Made by a program: the position numbers and the translations under genes. A DNA stretch of 39,920 bases from an uncultured Eubacteriales bacterium (GTDB lineage Bacteria; Bacillota; Clostridia; Lachnospirales; Lachnospiraceae): positions 1-39,920 of the forward strand of contig CASEML010000064.1 of NCBI GenBank assembly GCA_949289145.1. Reading direction: 5' to 3'. Each line of letters begins with the position of its first letter. The first letter of the stretch is position 1. The notes below the pieces were generated by a model, which saw only the letters and a program-made list of their open reading frames with translations, made no database searches and had not been told where the DNA came from. Positions 7,812-17,742 of the stretch are shown here, piece by piece.

Positions 7812-9095
7812 ATGAAAGCATACAAGAACATGAGCCGCGATGAACTCTTGACATTAAAGGAGAGTTTAGAAAAAGAATTTAAAGTAGAAGAGGCAAAAGG
7901 ACTTTCTATGAACATGGCAAGAGGTAAGCCAGGGGCTTCTCAGCTAGTACTGTCCATGCCAATGTTGGATTGTATTAATAGTAAATCAGACATGAATACT
8001 TTGTTGGGAAATGATACCAGAAATTATGGAGATTTGGATGGTATTGGTGAATGCAGACAGTTAATGGCAGATATGATGGAAGTAAAGAAAGAGAATGTGA
8101 TCGTATGTGGTAATTCTAGTTTGAATATTATGTATGATACAGTATCTCGCTCTATGACACAAGGGGTCAACGGTTCTACCCCATGGTGTAAGCTGGACAA
8201 GGTTAAATTTTTATGTCCGGTTCCGGGATATGACAGACATTTTAAAATTACTGAATTCTTTGGAATTGAGATGATCAATATTCCAATGAACGAAGACGGA
8301 CCGGATATGGATTTAGTAGAGGAATATGTAAATAATGACGCAGCGGTAAAGGGAATCTGGTGCGTACCGAAATATTCAAATCCAACAGGGATATCATATT
8401 CGGATGAAGTAGTAAAGCGGTTTGCAAATCTAAAGCCGAAAGCAGAAGATTTTCGAATTTTCTGGGACAATGCGTATTGTATTCACCATATTTATGATGA
8501 TGTTCAAGATGAAATTCTTAATATTCTTGATGAGTGTGAGAAGGCTGGTAATCCAGACATGGTGTATATTTTCGCTTCAACTTCAAAGGTAACTTTTCCA
8601 GGTTCCGGTGTGTCGGCAATTGCCACCTCTAAGGAAAATATGAAGTACATTATGAAGCAGATGACAGTTCAGACCATTGGACATGATAAGATCAATCAGC
8701 TGCGTCATGTGAGATTTTTTAAAGATATAGATGGGTTAAAAGTTCACATGAAGAAACATGGAGAGCTTCTTCGTCCAAAATTCGAGGCTGTACTTGACAT
8801 ATTGGATTCTGAGCTTGCTGGACTTGAAATTGGAAGCTGGATTAAACCAAGAGGCGGATATTTCATTTCCTTTGACGCAATGCCAGGATGCGCAAAGTCT
8901 ATTGTTGAAAAATGTAAAAAACTGGGTGTAGTCCTTACTGGTGCAGGTGCAACATATCCTTATGGAAATGATCCTGAGGATTCCAATATTCGTATCGCTC
9001 CTTCTTTCCCAACACCGGAAGAAATGGTAGAAGCAACGAAGATATTTGTTCTGTGTGTAAAACTTGCTGCAGTAGAGAAATTATTAGGTCAGTAA
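7812..9095 (+). CDS. PLP-dependent aminotransferase (subgroup Ic aspartate aminotransferase-like, PF12897)
   Basis: Cytosolic class I/II-fold aminotransferase, 427 residues from the chosen start. The N-terminal signature NMARGKPGASQL is typical of the PF12897 group, which includes the atypical aspartate aminotransferases of actinobacteria and clostridia. The PLP-anchoring lysine is K259 in ASTSKVTFPGSG. The substrate-carboxylate region is IRIAPSFPTPEEM. ATG 7812 is supported by an AGGAGAG sequence about 9 nt upstream. It is monocistronic with its own promoter. Aspartate is the likeliest amino donor by family, but not proven by sequence. Confidence 0.88.
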   Translation: MKAYKNMSRDELLTLKESLEKEFKVEEAKGLSMNMARGKPGASQLVLSMPMLDCINSKSDMNTLLGNDTRNYGDLDGIGECRQLMADMMEVKKENVIVCGNSSLNIMYDTVSRSMTQGVNGSTPWCKLDKVKFLCPVPGYDRHFKITEFFGIEMINIPMNEDGPDMDLVEEYVNNDAAVKGIWCVPKYSNPTGISYSDEVVKRFANLKPKAEDFRIFWDNAYCIHHIYDDVQDEILNILDECEKAGNPDMVYIFASTSKVTFPGSGVSAIATSKENMKYIMKQMTVQTIGHDKINQLRHVRFFKDIDGLKVHMKKHGELLRPKFEAVLDILDSELAGLEIGSWIKPRGGYFISFDAMPGCAKSIVEKCKKLGVVLTGAGATYPYGNDPEDSNIRIAPSFPTPEEMVEATKIFVLCVKLAAVEKLLGQ

Positions 9096-9225
9096 ATAAT
9101 GCAATTAAAAAAGAACGTGCCCTTCGGGGAGTTATCTATAAAACAGTACAAGAATGTTCTGGGAAACGGCATAGCTTTGGTTATGTCGTTTCTGCGTTTT
9201 GTAAGCCCTTCATACAGGAAATAGC

Positions 9226-9254
9226 TTGTACAATCCTTTATAAAACGATATAAT
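9226..9254 (+). promoter_or_regulatory. Predicted sigma-A promoter of the PEP-synthase-like gene
   Basis: TTGTAC at 9226-9231, 17-nt spacer, consensus TATAAT at 9249-9254. AAAGGAGGGG lies just upstream of the ATG at 9290. Confidence 0.6.
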
Positions 9255-9289
9255 TTATGGTATATTAGGATTATAAAGGAGGGGTATCT

Positions 9290-11845
9290 ATGGGGCTGGA
9301 TAGAGTAAGCACGGGTATTGCAGGATTAGATCAGACCATAGACATGCTGCGGCTTGGGGATAACGTAGTATGGCAGGTGGAAAATATGGCAGAATACCGT
9401 CGGGTGCTTTTGCCATATGTAAGGCAGGCTTTAAGTGAGGAACGGACTTTTATCTATATCAGATTTGGTAAGGGCGAACCGGTGTTGGAGAAGCATGAAC
9501 AGATTTGTGTCTGCAAGGTGGATCCTTCCGGTGGTTTCGAAAGTTTTGCAACCCAGATAAATCATATTATTGAAACTTATGGAAAAAGAGCATTTTATGC
9601 TTTTGACTGTCTGACCGATTTATTGGATAGTTGGTATTCGGATCTGATGATTATGAATTTTTTCAAAGTTACCTGTCCTTATCTGTATGAATTAGAAACC
9701 ATTGCGTATTTTGCTTTAATTCGTAATGCACATACCTTTGATACTATTGCAGGTATTCGTGAAACTACACAGCTTTTGCTGGATATTTATACCATTGAAG
9801 ATGAAATCTACGTACATCCACTCAAGGTATGGCAGAGATATTCACCTACAATGTTTTTTCCGCACCGTATCAGAGAAAATAAGGCAGAGCCTATTACCGC
9901 CAGCGCAAAAGCGGCAGAGTTATTTTCGAATTTTAATTGGGAAGGGGAGCGGGTGGACTTTTGGCATAGCACGATTGCAGCGGCGAAACGTAAGCTGGAG
10001 GCGCCTATAGAGGAGCAGGAAAGTATAAAAGAGTGTCTGCTGAACTGTCTGGTGGGAAATGAATCTAGAATGAAAGAACTGTGCATGAAATATTTCAAAC
10101 TGTCGGACGTTGTAAAGATAGCTTCCAGAGAAATCGGAACCGGTTATATTGGCGGTAAAAGTGTAGGTATGCTTTTGGCAAGGCGTGTGATTACCAGAGA
10201 GGAAGAAAATAAGCAATATTTTAGACCAAAGTTTGAGCCTCATGACTCCTTTTATCTGGGGGCAGATGTATATTATACTTATGTGGTGGAAAATGGACTT
10301 TGGAAGCTTCGTATGAAGCAGAAGACAAAAGAAGGGTATTTTAAGTATGCCGGGCCGTTAAAGGAAGCACTTCGTCATGGCAGTTTCCCTCCAATGATCA
10401 AAGAAGAATTTGTACATATGTTGGAATACTTCGGACAGTCTCCTATAATTGTCCGTTCCAGTTCTCTTTTGGAGGATAATTTCGGAAATGCTTTTGCAGG
10501 AAAATATGAAAGTGTTTTTTGCGTAAATCAGGGAACACCAGAGGAACGTTTAGAAAACTTTATGGAGGCGGTGCGGATCGTATATGCCAGCACCATGCAG
10601 GAGGATGCTCTCCAATATCGTGTAAATAGAAATCTGGCAGACCGGGATGAGCAGATGGCGATTTTGATTCAGCGAGTGTCGGGAGACTATTATGGTCATT
10701 ATTTTCTGCCTCATGCAGCGGGAGTAGGAAACTCTTCTAATCTTTATGTGTGGGACAGCAGTGTGGATATGGATGCAGGGATGTTGCGGCTGGTGTTTGG
10801 ACTGGGTACTCGTGCGGTTGATCGTGTTATCGGAGATTATGTAAAGATTGTAACATTAGATGATCCTTCCAGAATGCCCATGATCAATTATGGAGAAGAA
10901 CAAAAATTTTCTCAACATAAGGTGGATGTACTAAATTTACGGGAAAATCAATGGCAGACGGTAGATATTTTAGAATTTAAAAACCTAAATATTCATACAG
11001 ATAAGAGTTTGTTCTGGCAGAGAGATGTGGAAACAGAGCGTGCTTTTAGGGAAAGTGGCAGATCTACAGATAAAGTGCCGCCCATCGTAAATTTTAAGAA
11101 GCTTTTGGAAAATACAGAATTTCCTATGTATATGAAAAAGCTTTTGGCAGTGCTGTCAAAAGCATACAATTATCCCGTAGATATAGAATTTACCGTAAAT
11201 TTTGATGAGCAGGGAGAATTTAAGGTAAATGTGTTACAGTGCCGTCCTTTGCAGACCAGAGGTCTGGGCCGCACAATTCCCATTCCGGAAAAGGCAGACG
11301 CACAAAACTGCCTGTTTTATAGCAAAGGTAATTTTATGGGCGGAAATGTAAGGCTTCCAATCGACTATATTGTGTTTGTATCTGTAGAAGAATATTTAAA
11401 ATTGCCGGAACAGGACAAATACGGTATTGCAAGACAGATTGGTATGCTGAATCAGGCATTAAAGGGAAAAAATGCTATGTTGATGGGACCGGGAAGATGG
11501 GGGACCACCACGCCATCCTTAGGGGTGCCGGTGCATTTTACGGAAATCTGCCATATGACATGTATCTGTGAAATATCCTACGCAGACCGGGGAATCATGC
11601 CGGAGCTTTCCTATGGAAGCCATTTCTTTCAGGATTTAGTGGAAAGCGGTGTGTTTTATGTGGCATTGTTTCCGGAACACACAGATTATGTGGTATTTAA
11701 AGAAGAAAATTTGCAACAAATGGAAAATATTGTGGAAAGTATTGTGGGAAATGGAGTCATAAATAAAGAAGTGATTCGTGTTTATGGCAGTGCTGGTTGT
11801 CAGTTATATTCTGATATTTTAAGTCAGAGAATTGTACTGCTATAG
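9290..11845 (+). CDS. KaiC-like/PEP-synthase-type multidomain protein (PEP/pyruvate-binding domain)
   Basis: A large 851-residue protein. Residues 1 to about 230 resemble a RecA/KaiC-like domain (STGIAGLDQTI, then GDNVVWQVEN), but no Walker A GxxxxGKT is present. From about residue 277 there is a PPDK/PEP-synthase nucleotide-binding region: GYIGGKSVGM, then SPIIVRSSSLLEDNFGNAFAG near 385-405, and EFTVNFDEQGEFKVNVLQCRP near 650. The usual phosphohistidine swivel and PEP/pyruvate TIM-barrel domains are not recognisable. Instead there is a C-terminal extension with GPGRWGTTTPSLGVP and ELSYGSHFFQDLVESG. A complete PEP synthase reaction is therefore unlikely; a phosphotransfer or signalling role is possible. 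It is monocistronic with its own promoter. The function is not known to me. Confidence 0.8.
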   Translation: MGLDRVSTGIAGLDQTIDMLRLGDNVVWQVENMAEYRRVLLPYVRQALSEERTFIYIRFGKGEPVLEKHEQICVCKVDPSGGFESFATQINHIIETYGKRAFYAFDCLTDLLDSWYSDLMIMNFFKVTCPYLYELETIAYFALIRNAHTFDTIAGIRETTQLLLDIYTIEDEIYVHPLKVWQRYSPTMFFPHRIRENKAEPITASAKAAELFSNFNWEGERVDFWHSTIAAAKRKLEAPIEEQESIKECLLNCLVGNESRMKELCMKYFKLSDVVKIASREIGTGYIGGKSVGMLLARRVITREEENKQYFRPKFEPHDSFYLGADVYYTYVVENGLWKLRMKQKTKEGYFKYAGPLKEALRHGSFPPMIKEEFVHMLEYFGQSPIIVRSSSLLEDNFGNAFAGKYESVFCVNQGTPEERLENFMEAVRIVYASTMQEDALQYRVNRNLADRDEQMAILIQRVSGDYYGHYFLPHAAGVGNSSNLYVWDSSVDMDAGMLRLVFGLGTRAVDRVIGDYVKIVTLDDPSRMPMINYGEEQKFSQHKVDVLNLRENQWQTVDILEFKNLNIHTDKSLFWQRDVETERAFRESGRSTDKVPPIVNFKKLLENTEFPMYMKKLLAVLSKAYNYPVDIEFTVNFDEQGEFKVNVLQCRPLQTRGLGRTIPIPEKADAQNCLFYSKGNFMGGNVRLPIDYIVFVSVEEYLKLPEQDKYGIARQIGMLNQALKGKNAMLMGPGRWGTTTPSLGVPVHFTEICHMTCICEISYADRGIMPELSYGSHFFQDLVESGVFYVALFPEHTDYVVFKEENLQQMENIVESIVGNGVINKEVIRVYGSAGCQLYSDILSQRIVLL

Positions 11846-11954
11846 GAATTACAAATTAAAGGTGTTGATTAGAAGAAATGCAATGAAAGATTATAGTCTT
11901 GCAGTACTGTAATAATAGATAAAAAATTATCAACGAAATAAGTACATTTGCCAC

Positions 11955-11983
11955 TTGAAAAATGTGGTGTTATATATTAAAAT
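11955..11983 (+). promoter_or_regulatory. Predicted sigma-A promoter feeding a short terminated leader
   Basis: TTGAAA at 11955-11960, 17-nt spacer, TAAAAT at 11978-11983. The expected start near 11990 lies just ahead of the terminator hairpin, so this promoter may drive an attenuated gdhA leader or a very short RNA. Confidence 0.5.
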
Positions 11984-12006
11984 TTTATAGAGTGGACAAC
12001 GGTGTC

Positions 12007-12042
12007 AAAAAAGGTACAGGAAGAAAAGTCCTGTACCTTTTT
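12007..12042 (+). terminator. Intrinsic terminator
   Basis: Perfect 9-bp stem GGTACAGGA/TCCTGTACC flanked by A6 and T5, so it can work in both directions. It ends the PEP-synthase-like unit and lies between promoter 11955-11983 and gdhA. Confidence 0.85.
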
Positions 12043-12147
12043 GTGCGAACAAAGACAGAGAAACTGTTTGAGGGTTAAAATCCATGATAATTTGTGGAAG
12101 GAATATCATGGTGGTTCATGTTCACAATTAAATTATAAGGAGGATGA

Positions 12148-13485
<1,338 letters not shown>

Positions 13486-13498
13486 AAAATAAAATTTT

Positions 13499-13529
13499 CC
13501 CCGAAACCCTTGAGTTTCGGGGATTTTTA
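13499..13529 (+). terminator. Intrinsic terminator of gdhA
   Basis: Perfect 9-bp stem CCCCGAAAC/GTTTCGGGG with a 6-nt loop, followed by ATTTTTAA, starting 14 nt after the gdhA stop. Confidence 0.92.
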
Positions 13530-14262
13530 ATTGTCTGAATATTCGCAAAACGGAAGAAAACAGAGGTAAAATCGGGCATGATAGTTACAGGTGAGCGACA
13601 AGCGAGCTACAAAAAAGTAACGGGTAATTTATTTACCTCAGCCACTAATTCGGGTATAGTTTTCTCCGTATATATATCTCTTGTTACGTCGGCGTTTCCG
13701 CCTGTTTTAAAAGCAGTGCCAGCCTTGTTAGCTAATGCGTGCCCCATAATTAGTTTTTTGCATATTTCGCTGATACCAGCATTGTCAGCCAGGGCGGCAA
13801 AGGTATAGCGGTAGTCATGCGGGGAATGATTCAAATTTAGCTTTTCCATACATGTGTTGAAATTACTATTATGGTAAACTGCACGCGAATACTGGTTGCC
13901 ATTAAGCAGTTACAACGTAAACCGTTATTATTCTGTCATTGCTGATAAGAATTATGACTCCAAGTTGGAGCAGGAAATTTAGTGTTCATGTGAGAAAAAA
14001 GGAATTAGGCGTGGTGTAGGCCATCGGAATGTCAGACAGACAGCTCCATAAGATGCTGCAGATGGAAGGAGCTTTTTATACATTTGGCACCTTACTAGTT
14101 TCTGTTGGAATTGGAAGGCGGCAGGATACCCGGTTTTTGTTTATGCAAGGGAGAATGGGATGTTTAGTATTAGGGAATATCTCTATCCTTATGAAGCAGC
14201 TATCCAATTAAAAAATTGTACACTTTTAAATAAAATATCATATGGAACAACATTTTCCAAAG
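13530..14262. other. Gene-poor region with decayed mobile-element DNA
   Basis: Apart from the integrase remnant at 13607-13909 I find no supported gene. The stretch 13910-14262 has only short, stop-interrupted frames with no ribosome sites. It looks like the scar of an excised or degraded integrative element next to gdhA. Confidence 0.5.
13607..13909 (-). pseudogene. C-terminal remnant of a tyrosine recombinase (phage/ICE integrase)
   Basis: On the minus strand an open frame of about 100 codons, limited by a stop at 13910-13912, encodes the end of a tyrosine integrase. It shows the catalytic box HSPHDYRYTFAAL (H-x-x-R form), the second box IMGHAL, and a likely nucleophile Tyr in VTRDIYTEKT. 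The homology clearly continues upstream of the first Met (NQYSRAVYHNSNFNTCMEKL), so this is a truncated gene and not an 80-residue protein. The N-terminal core-binding and first-Arg regions are missing. No partner excisionase or attachment site could be recognised. Confidence 0.8.
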
Positions 14263-14291
14263 TTTACAATTACCTTGTAATTTGCTATAGT
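14263..14291 (+). promoter_or_regulatory. Promoter of the Crp/Fnr gene with overlapping inverted repeat
   Basis: TTTACA at 14263-14268, 17-nt spacer, extended -10 (TGC then TATAGT at 14286-14291). An inverted repeat TTACAA (14264-14269) / TTGTAA (14275-14280) overlaps the -35 and spacer, a position that would suit autorepression. Confidence 0.6.
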
Positions 14292-14385
14292 ATATATAAA
14301 TGTTATTAGATAAAATACTGTTGAGTAAGAGAAATGTAAAGGAAACTTTGCAATCTGCTGATATGAAAAAGGCAGGAGGATGGAC

Positions 14386-15060
14386 ATGGTAAAGAAATTG
14401 GAAGAGACCGGTTTGTTTCATGAAATAAATAAAACGGAAATAGAACGGATGTTAAAATGTTCCAAATCTTATGAAAGACATTATAAAGCAGGAGAGTATA
14501 TTTTTAGACAGGGAGACAAACCTACAAAAATTTACCTTTTGCTAAATGGGTACATACATATTGCCAAAGATTTTGCTTCCGGAAAACGGGATGTGCTTTA
14601 CATGGTAGAAGAGGGAAATGTCTTTGGGGAAATGTTTCTCTTTGCCGATATGGATAACTATTGGTATGATGCAATTGCAGCAGTAGATGTGGATGTACTG
14701 GAGATACCTTGGGACTTCTTTTACCATTTCTGCGAAAATGCATGTAAGCATCATCAGATGTTAACCAAAAATATGTTGGAAATGCTTTCAAAAAAAGAAT
14801 TTAATATAACAAAGAAGCTCCATATAGTAAGTACGGCGTCCTTAAGAGAGAGGATCGCCATTTGGCTGATTGATTCAATGGACAGTGAAGGAAAAGTAGA
14901 GATTCGTATGAAAAGGGAAGAACTGGCTGATTTTCTTGGCGTGGCAAGACCCTCTTTGTCTAGAGAATTGATGCGGATGCAGGCGGACGGGTTGATTGAA
15001 GTATCTAAAAAATATATTTATATTAAGGATCAGAATGCGGTCGAGATGTTATATGGATAA
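14386..15060 (+). CDS. Crp/Fnr-family transcriptional regulator
   Basis: One-component regulator of 224 residues. The N-terminal cyclic-nucleotide-like beta-barrel is seen in YKAGEYIFRQGDKPTKIYLLLNGYIHI and GNVFGEMFLF. The C-terminal winged helix includes REELADFLGVARPSLSRELMRMQADGLIEV. Cys residues occur at LKCSK near the N-terminus and in FCENACKHH, but there is no classical four-Cys FNR iron-sulfur pattern, so the sensed signal is unknown. ATG 14386 is preferred because AGGAGG (14374-14379) would overlap the earlier ATG at 14380. The next gene is a glycyl-radical repair protein with a palindrome ideally placed for activation, so it is the probable target. Confidence 0.9.
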   Translation: MVKKLEETGLFHEINKTEIERMLKCSKSYERHYKAGEYIFRQGDKPTKIYLLLNGYIHIAKDFASGKRDVLYMVEEGNVFGEMFLFADMDNYWYDAIAAVDVDVLEIPWDFFYHFCENACKHHQMLTKNMLEMLSKKEFNITKKLHIVSTASLRERIAIWLIDSMDSEGKVEIRMKREELADFLGVARPSLSRELMRMQADGLIEVSKKYIYIKDQNAVEMLYG

Positions 15061-15071
15061 AATTCAAAAAC

Positions 15072-15113
15072 GTAACCATGGTTACATACAAGAAAAATTT
15101 TATCTGCTATGCT
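15072..15113 (+). promoter_or_regulatory. Predicted Crp/Fnr-type operator and extended -10 promoter of grcA-like gene
   Basis: GTAACCATGGTTAC at 15072-15085 is a perfect 14-bp palindrome. Downstream is an extended -10, TGC followed by TATGCT at 15108-15113, with no good -35. With a start near 15120 the palindrome centre (15078.5) falls at about -41.5, the class II activator position for Crp/Fnr proteins. Confidence 0.6.
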
Positions 15114-15163
15114 ATAACCATAAAGAGATAACAATTTGAAAGAATAAATTGGAGGTAGATATT

Positions 15164-15403
15164 ATGGAAAACAAACAGCAGGTAGATAACTTAGTAAATC
15201 TTTTGGATGGATATGCACAAAAAGGCGGACATCATCTAAACGTTAATGTGCTCAACAGAGATACCTTGGTAGATGCGCAAAAGCATCCGGAAAAGTATCC
15301 GCAGCTTACCATTAGAGTTTCCGGTTATGCAGTTAATTTTATTAAACTTACACCAGAACAGCAGGCGGATGTAATCTCACGTACATTCCACGAATCTGTA
15401 TAA
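15164..15403 (+). CDS. grcA: Autonomous glycyl radical cofactor GrcA-like protein (79 aa)
   Basis: A stand-alone copy of the C-terminal glycyl radical domain of pyruvate formate-lyase: [19 protein letters not shown], then [14 protein letters not shown] with radical Gly54, and [16 protein letters not shown]. In E. coli the equivalent (YfiD/GrcA, about 127 residues) replaces the oxygen-cleaved end of PFL; this one is shorter, with almost no N-terminal extension. ATG 15164 has GGAGG at 15151-15155; an upstream in-frame TTG at 15149 overlaps that site. It has its own promoter with a palindromic operator and a terminator after it. The role in repairing oxygen-damaged glycyl radical enzymes is inferred from the family. 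Confidence 0.88.
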   Translation: MENKQQVDNLVNLLDGYAQKGGHHLNVNVLNRDTLVDAQKHPEKYPQLTIRVSGYAVNFIKLTPEQQADVISRTFHESV

Positions 15404-15408
15404 GAATC

Positions 15409-15437
15409 TTGACACCTTTAAATAATTAGAGGATAAT
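15409..15437 (+). promoter_or_regulatory. Strong predicted sigma-A promoter just before a terminator
   Basis: Consensus TTGACA at 15409-15414, 17-nt spacer, GATAAT at 15432-15437. The start would be near 15444, only about 8 nt ahead of the terminator hairpin at 15452-15485, suggesting an attenuated leader for the downstream redox operon. Confidence 0.6.
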
Positions 15438-15451
15438 AAGGCATAGGAAGG

Positions 15452-15485
15452 AAAAACAGGCAGCCCTTTTGGGAGGCTTGTTTTT
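15452..15485 (+). terminator. Intrinsic terminator / possible attenuator
   Basis: AAAAACAGGC (15452-15461) pairs with GCTTGTTTTT (15476-15485) with one G-U pair; an inner CCC/GGG stem closes the loop and the 3' arm ends in a T run. Confidence 0.75.
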
Positions 15486-15523
15486 CTGCAAATAAATGAG
15501 AAAATACAGATGTGTGGAGAATT

Positions 15524-16516
15524 ATGAGGAAAATAGAGAGAAATACGTTAGTGATTGGAACCAAAATTACAATAGCCGCCATACTGGCAATTTTAGTGGC
15601 AGAGGGTATGGAACTGCAATTTTCCTCAACCGCCGGAATTATTACGATACTCAGTATACAAAAAACCAAAAAAGAAACGTTGAAAACGGCAGCACGAAGG
15701 GGGATGGCGTTTTGTATTGCATTGCTGATTTCCTTTGCCTGTTTTTATTTGGCAGGATTTCGGGTTTTCTCTTTTGCAGTTTATTTGCTGGTTTTTTCCA
15801 TGGTGTGCTTATATTTTGGCTGGACAGAAGCCATAGCTATGGACTCTGTATTAATTACTCATTTCTTGACAGAAGGAAGTATGAGTGGGGCTGTTTTGGT
15901 AAATGAAATTCTCTTATTTGCCATTGGTACCTGCTTTGGAGTACTTGCTAATTTACATCTTAGAAATAAAAGGGAAGAATTTGAAACTCTGGCAGCTAGT
16001 GTGGATTTGGAAATCAGAGGAATTCTCAAAAGAATGGCAGAACGGCTTGTAAAAGAAGATAAAAGCGATTATAATAGTAAGTGTTTTGACAAACTTGATA
16101 TAGAGGTGGAGTATGCAAAACAAAGTGCTTTCAGGAATTATAATAACCAGCTTATTCATGCATCTTATTATGAAATTGATTACATTAAAATGCGGGAAAA
16201 CCAGATTGAAGTCTTAAAGCATGTTTATGAAAGCATAAAAATGGTGGAAATGATACCAAGTCAGACAAAAAAGATTGCAGACTTAATTATGAAAATTGAA
16301 GAAGGGTATCATAAGAATAATACAGTTAAGACTTTTTTGAAAGAACTAGCCGACCTTTTTAAAGAAATGGAAAATGAGGAACTTCCTTCCAACCGGGATG
16401 AATTTGAAGCCAGAGCAGTGCTTTTTTATATTATGAAACAATTGGAAGAGTTTTTGACATTAAAAGAAAAATTTATGGAAAGATACCAGGTAAAAGGAGG
16501 AAACTTAGGTGAATAA
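15524..16516 (+). CDS. Aromatic acid exporter (ArAE/FUSC) family membrane protein
   Basis: A 330-residue membrane protein matching the ArAE_1 layout: an N-terminal block of about five or six hydrophobic helices (residues 8-145, with TAGIITILSIQKTKKETLKTAARR) followed by a long soluble helical C-terminal domain (ArAE_1_C type). Related proteins are putative exporters of aromatic or other organic acids; no member of this subgroup has a firm substrate to my knowledge. ATG 15524 has GTGGAG 5-6 nt upstream, better than the ATG at 15512. Its 3' end overlaps the flavodiiron gene by 8 nt, tying it to the oxygen-stress operon. Confidence 0.82.
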   Translation: MRKIERNTLVIGTKITIAAILAILVAEGMELQFSSTAGIITILSIQKTKKETLKTAARRGMAFCIALLISFACFYLAGFRVFSFAVYLLVFSMVCLYFGWTEAIAMDSVLITHFLTEGSMSGAVLVNEILLFAIGTCFGVLANLHLRNKREEFETLAASVDLEIRGILKRMAERLVKEDKSDYNSKCFDKLDIEVEYAKQSAFRNYNNQLIHASYYEIDYIKMRENQIEVLKHVYESIKMVEMIPSQTKKIADLIMKIEEGYHKNNTVKTFLKELADLFKEMENEELPSNRDEFEARAVLFYIMKQLEEFLTLKEKFMERYQVKGGNLGE

Positions 16517-17693
16517 AGTAAAAGTTACAGATGAGATTTTCTATATTGGAGCAGATGATGAAACCATAGATCTTTTCGAAAGCCAGTATAAAGTTCCAGA
16601 GGGAGTTTCATACAACTCCTATATCATTATGGATGAAAAGATTGCAGTGATGGACACCATTGATAAAAGAAAGACAAAAGAATGGCTGGAAAATTTAAAG
16701 ATGGTGTTGGAAGACAGAACTCCGGATTATTTGATTATCTCACATTTGGAACCGGATCATGCTGCAAGTATTCAGGTGTTGGCAGAAAAATATCCGGATA
16801 TGCAGCTAGTTGGAAATGCAAAAACCTTTCAAATGATCTGTAACTTTTTTGATATGAATCTGGAAGGCAGAACCCTTACAGTAAAAGAAGGGGATGTGCT
16901 TTCTTTGGGAAAGCATGAGCTTTCCTTTTACATGGCACCAATGGTTCATTGGCCTGAAGTTATGGTAGAGTATGAAAAGACAGAAAAAATATTATTTTCC
17001 GCGGACGGATTTGGAAAGTTTGGTGCGTTAAGAATCAAAGAAAATCCGGCTGAGGCAAAATTAGAAGATTGGACATGCGAAGCCAGAAGATATTATTTTA
17101 ATATTGTAGGAAAATATGGAGCTCCGGTACAGACTCTTTTGAAAAAAGCATCGGGACTGGATATTCAAATAATCTGTCCTCTCCATGGGCCTGTATTAAA
17201 AGAAAATTTAGAATACTATATAGGAAAGTACAATGTATGGAGCAGTTATGAACCGGAAGATAAGGGGATTTTTATTGCTTATGCTTCTATTTATGGAAAT
17301 ACAAAAGAGGCAGCATTGAAGCTGGCAGAATGTATAGGGAAGGGGGAAAAAGTAGTATTGTCAGATCTTTCAAGAGAAGACATGTCCGAAGCCATAGAAA
17401 ATGCATTCCGATATGACAGAATGGTAGTGGCAGCACCAACCTATGACGGAGGTATTTTTCCAGTTATGGAGGATTTTTTACAGCACTTAAAGTCCAAAGC
17501 GTATCAAAAACGCAAAGTAGGCATAATCGAAAATGGTTCTTGGGCACCTATGGCAGGGAAGCTTATGAGTGGACTGTTGAAAGAAATGAAAGATATTGAA
17601 CTTATGGAACCATGTGTTACTGTTAAGTCTGCACTAAACAGTGACAGCATAAGAGCTATTGAGGACTTGGCAAAGGCTTTAACAAGCAGATAA
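16509..17693 (+). CDS. FprA-family A-type flavoprotein (flavodiiron protein)
   Basis: Reduces O2 to water and/or NO to N2O, using electrons from rubredoxin. The N-terminal metallo-beta-lactamase-like domain has all the diiron ligands expected for the family: H79, E81, D83, H84, H147, D166 and H226. The C-terminal flavodoxin domain begins near residue 255 (IFIAYASIYGNTKEAA). 394 residues is the standard length of the class A enzymes. Start is GTG at 16509 with AGGAGG 7 nt upstream, overlapping the exporter gene. The following gene encodes a flavin reductase-rubredoxin that could be its electron donor. O2 versus NO preference cannot be read from sequence. Confidence 0.95.
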   Translation: MNKVKVTDEIFYIGADDETIDLFESQYKVPEGVSYNSYIIMDEKIAVMDTIDKRKTKEWLENLKMVLEDRTPDYLIISHLEPDHAASIQVLAEKYPDMQLVGNAKTFQMICNFFDMNLEGRTLTVKEGDVLSLGKHELSFYMAPMVHWPEVMVEYEKTEKILFSADGFGKFGALRIKENPAEAKLEDWTCEARRYYFNIVGKYGAPVQTLLKKASGLDIQIICPLHGPVLKENLEYYIGKYNVWSSYEPEDKGIFIAYASIYGNTKEAALKLAECIGKGEKVVLSDLSREDMSEAIENAFRYDRMVVAAPTYDGGIFPVMEDFLQHLKSKAYQKRKVGIIENGSWAPMAGKLMSGLLKEMKDIELMEPCVTVKSALNSDSIRAIEDLAKALTSR

Positions 17694-17742
17694 AGATGCA
17701 TGTAGGGTAAGAAAAAACTGTATAAATAATAGGAGGAATAAA

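Noticed and set aside
8024-8470. 148-codon antisense frame inside the aminotransferase gene
   Set aside because: Lies wholly within a conserved enzyme gene; composition is that of a mirrored reading frame.
14029-14211. 60-codon plus-strand frame in the gene-poor region
   Set aside because: No ribosome site, no recognisable motif, and surrounding frames look decayed.
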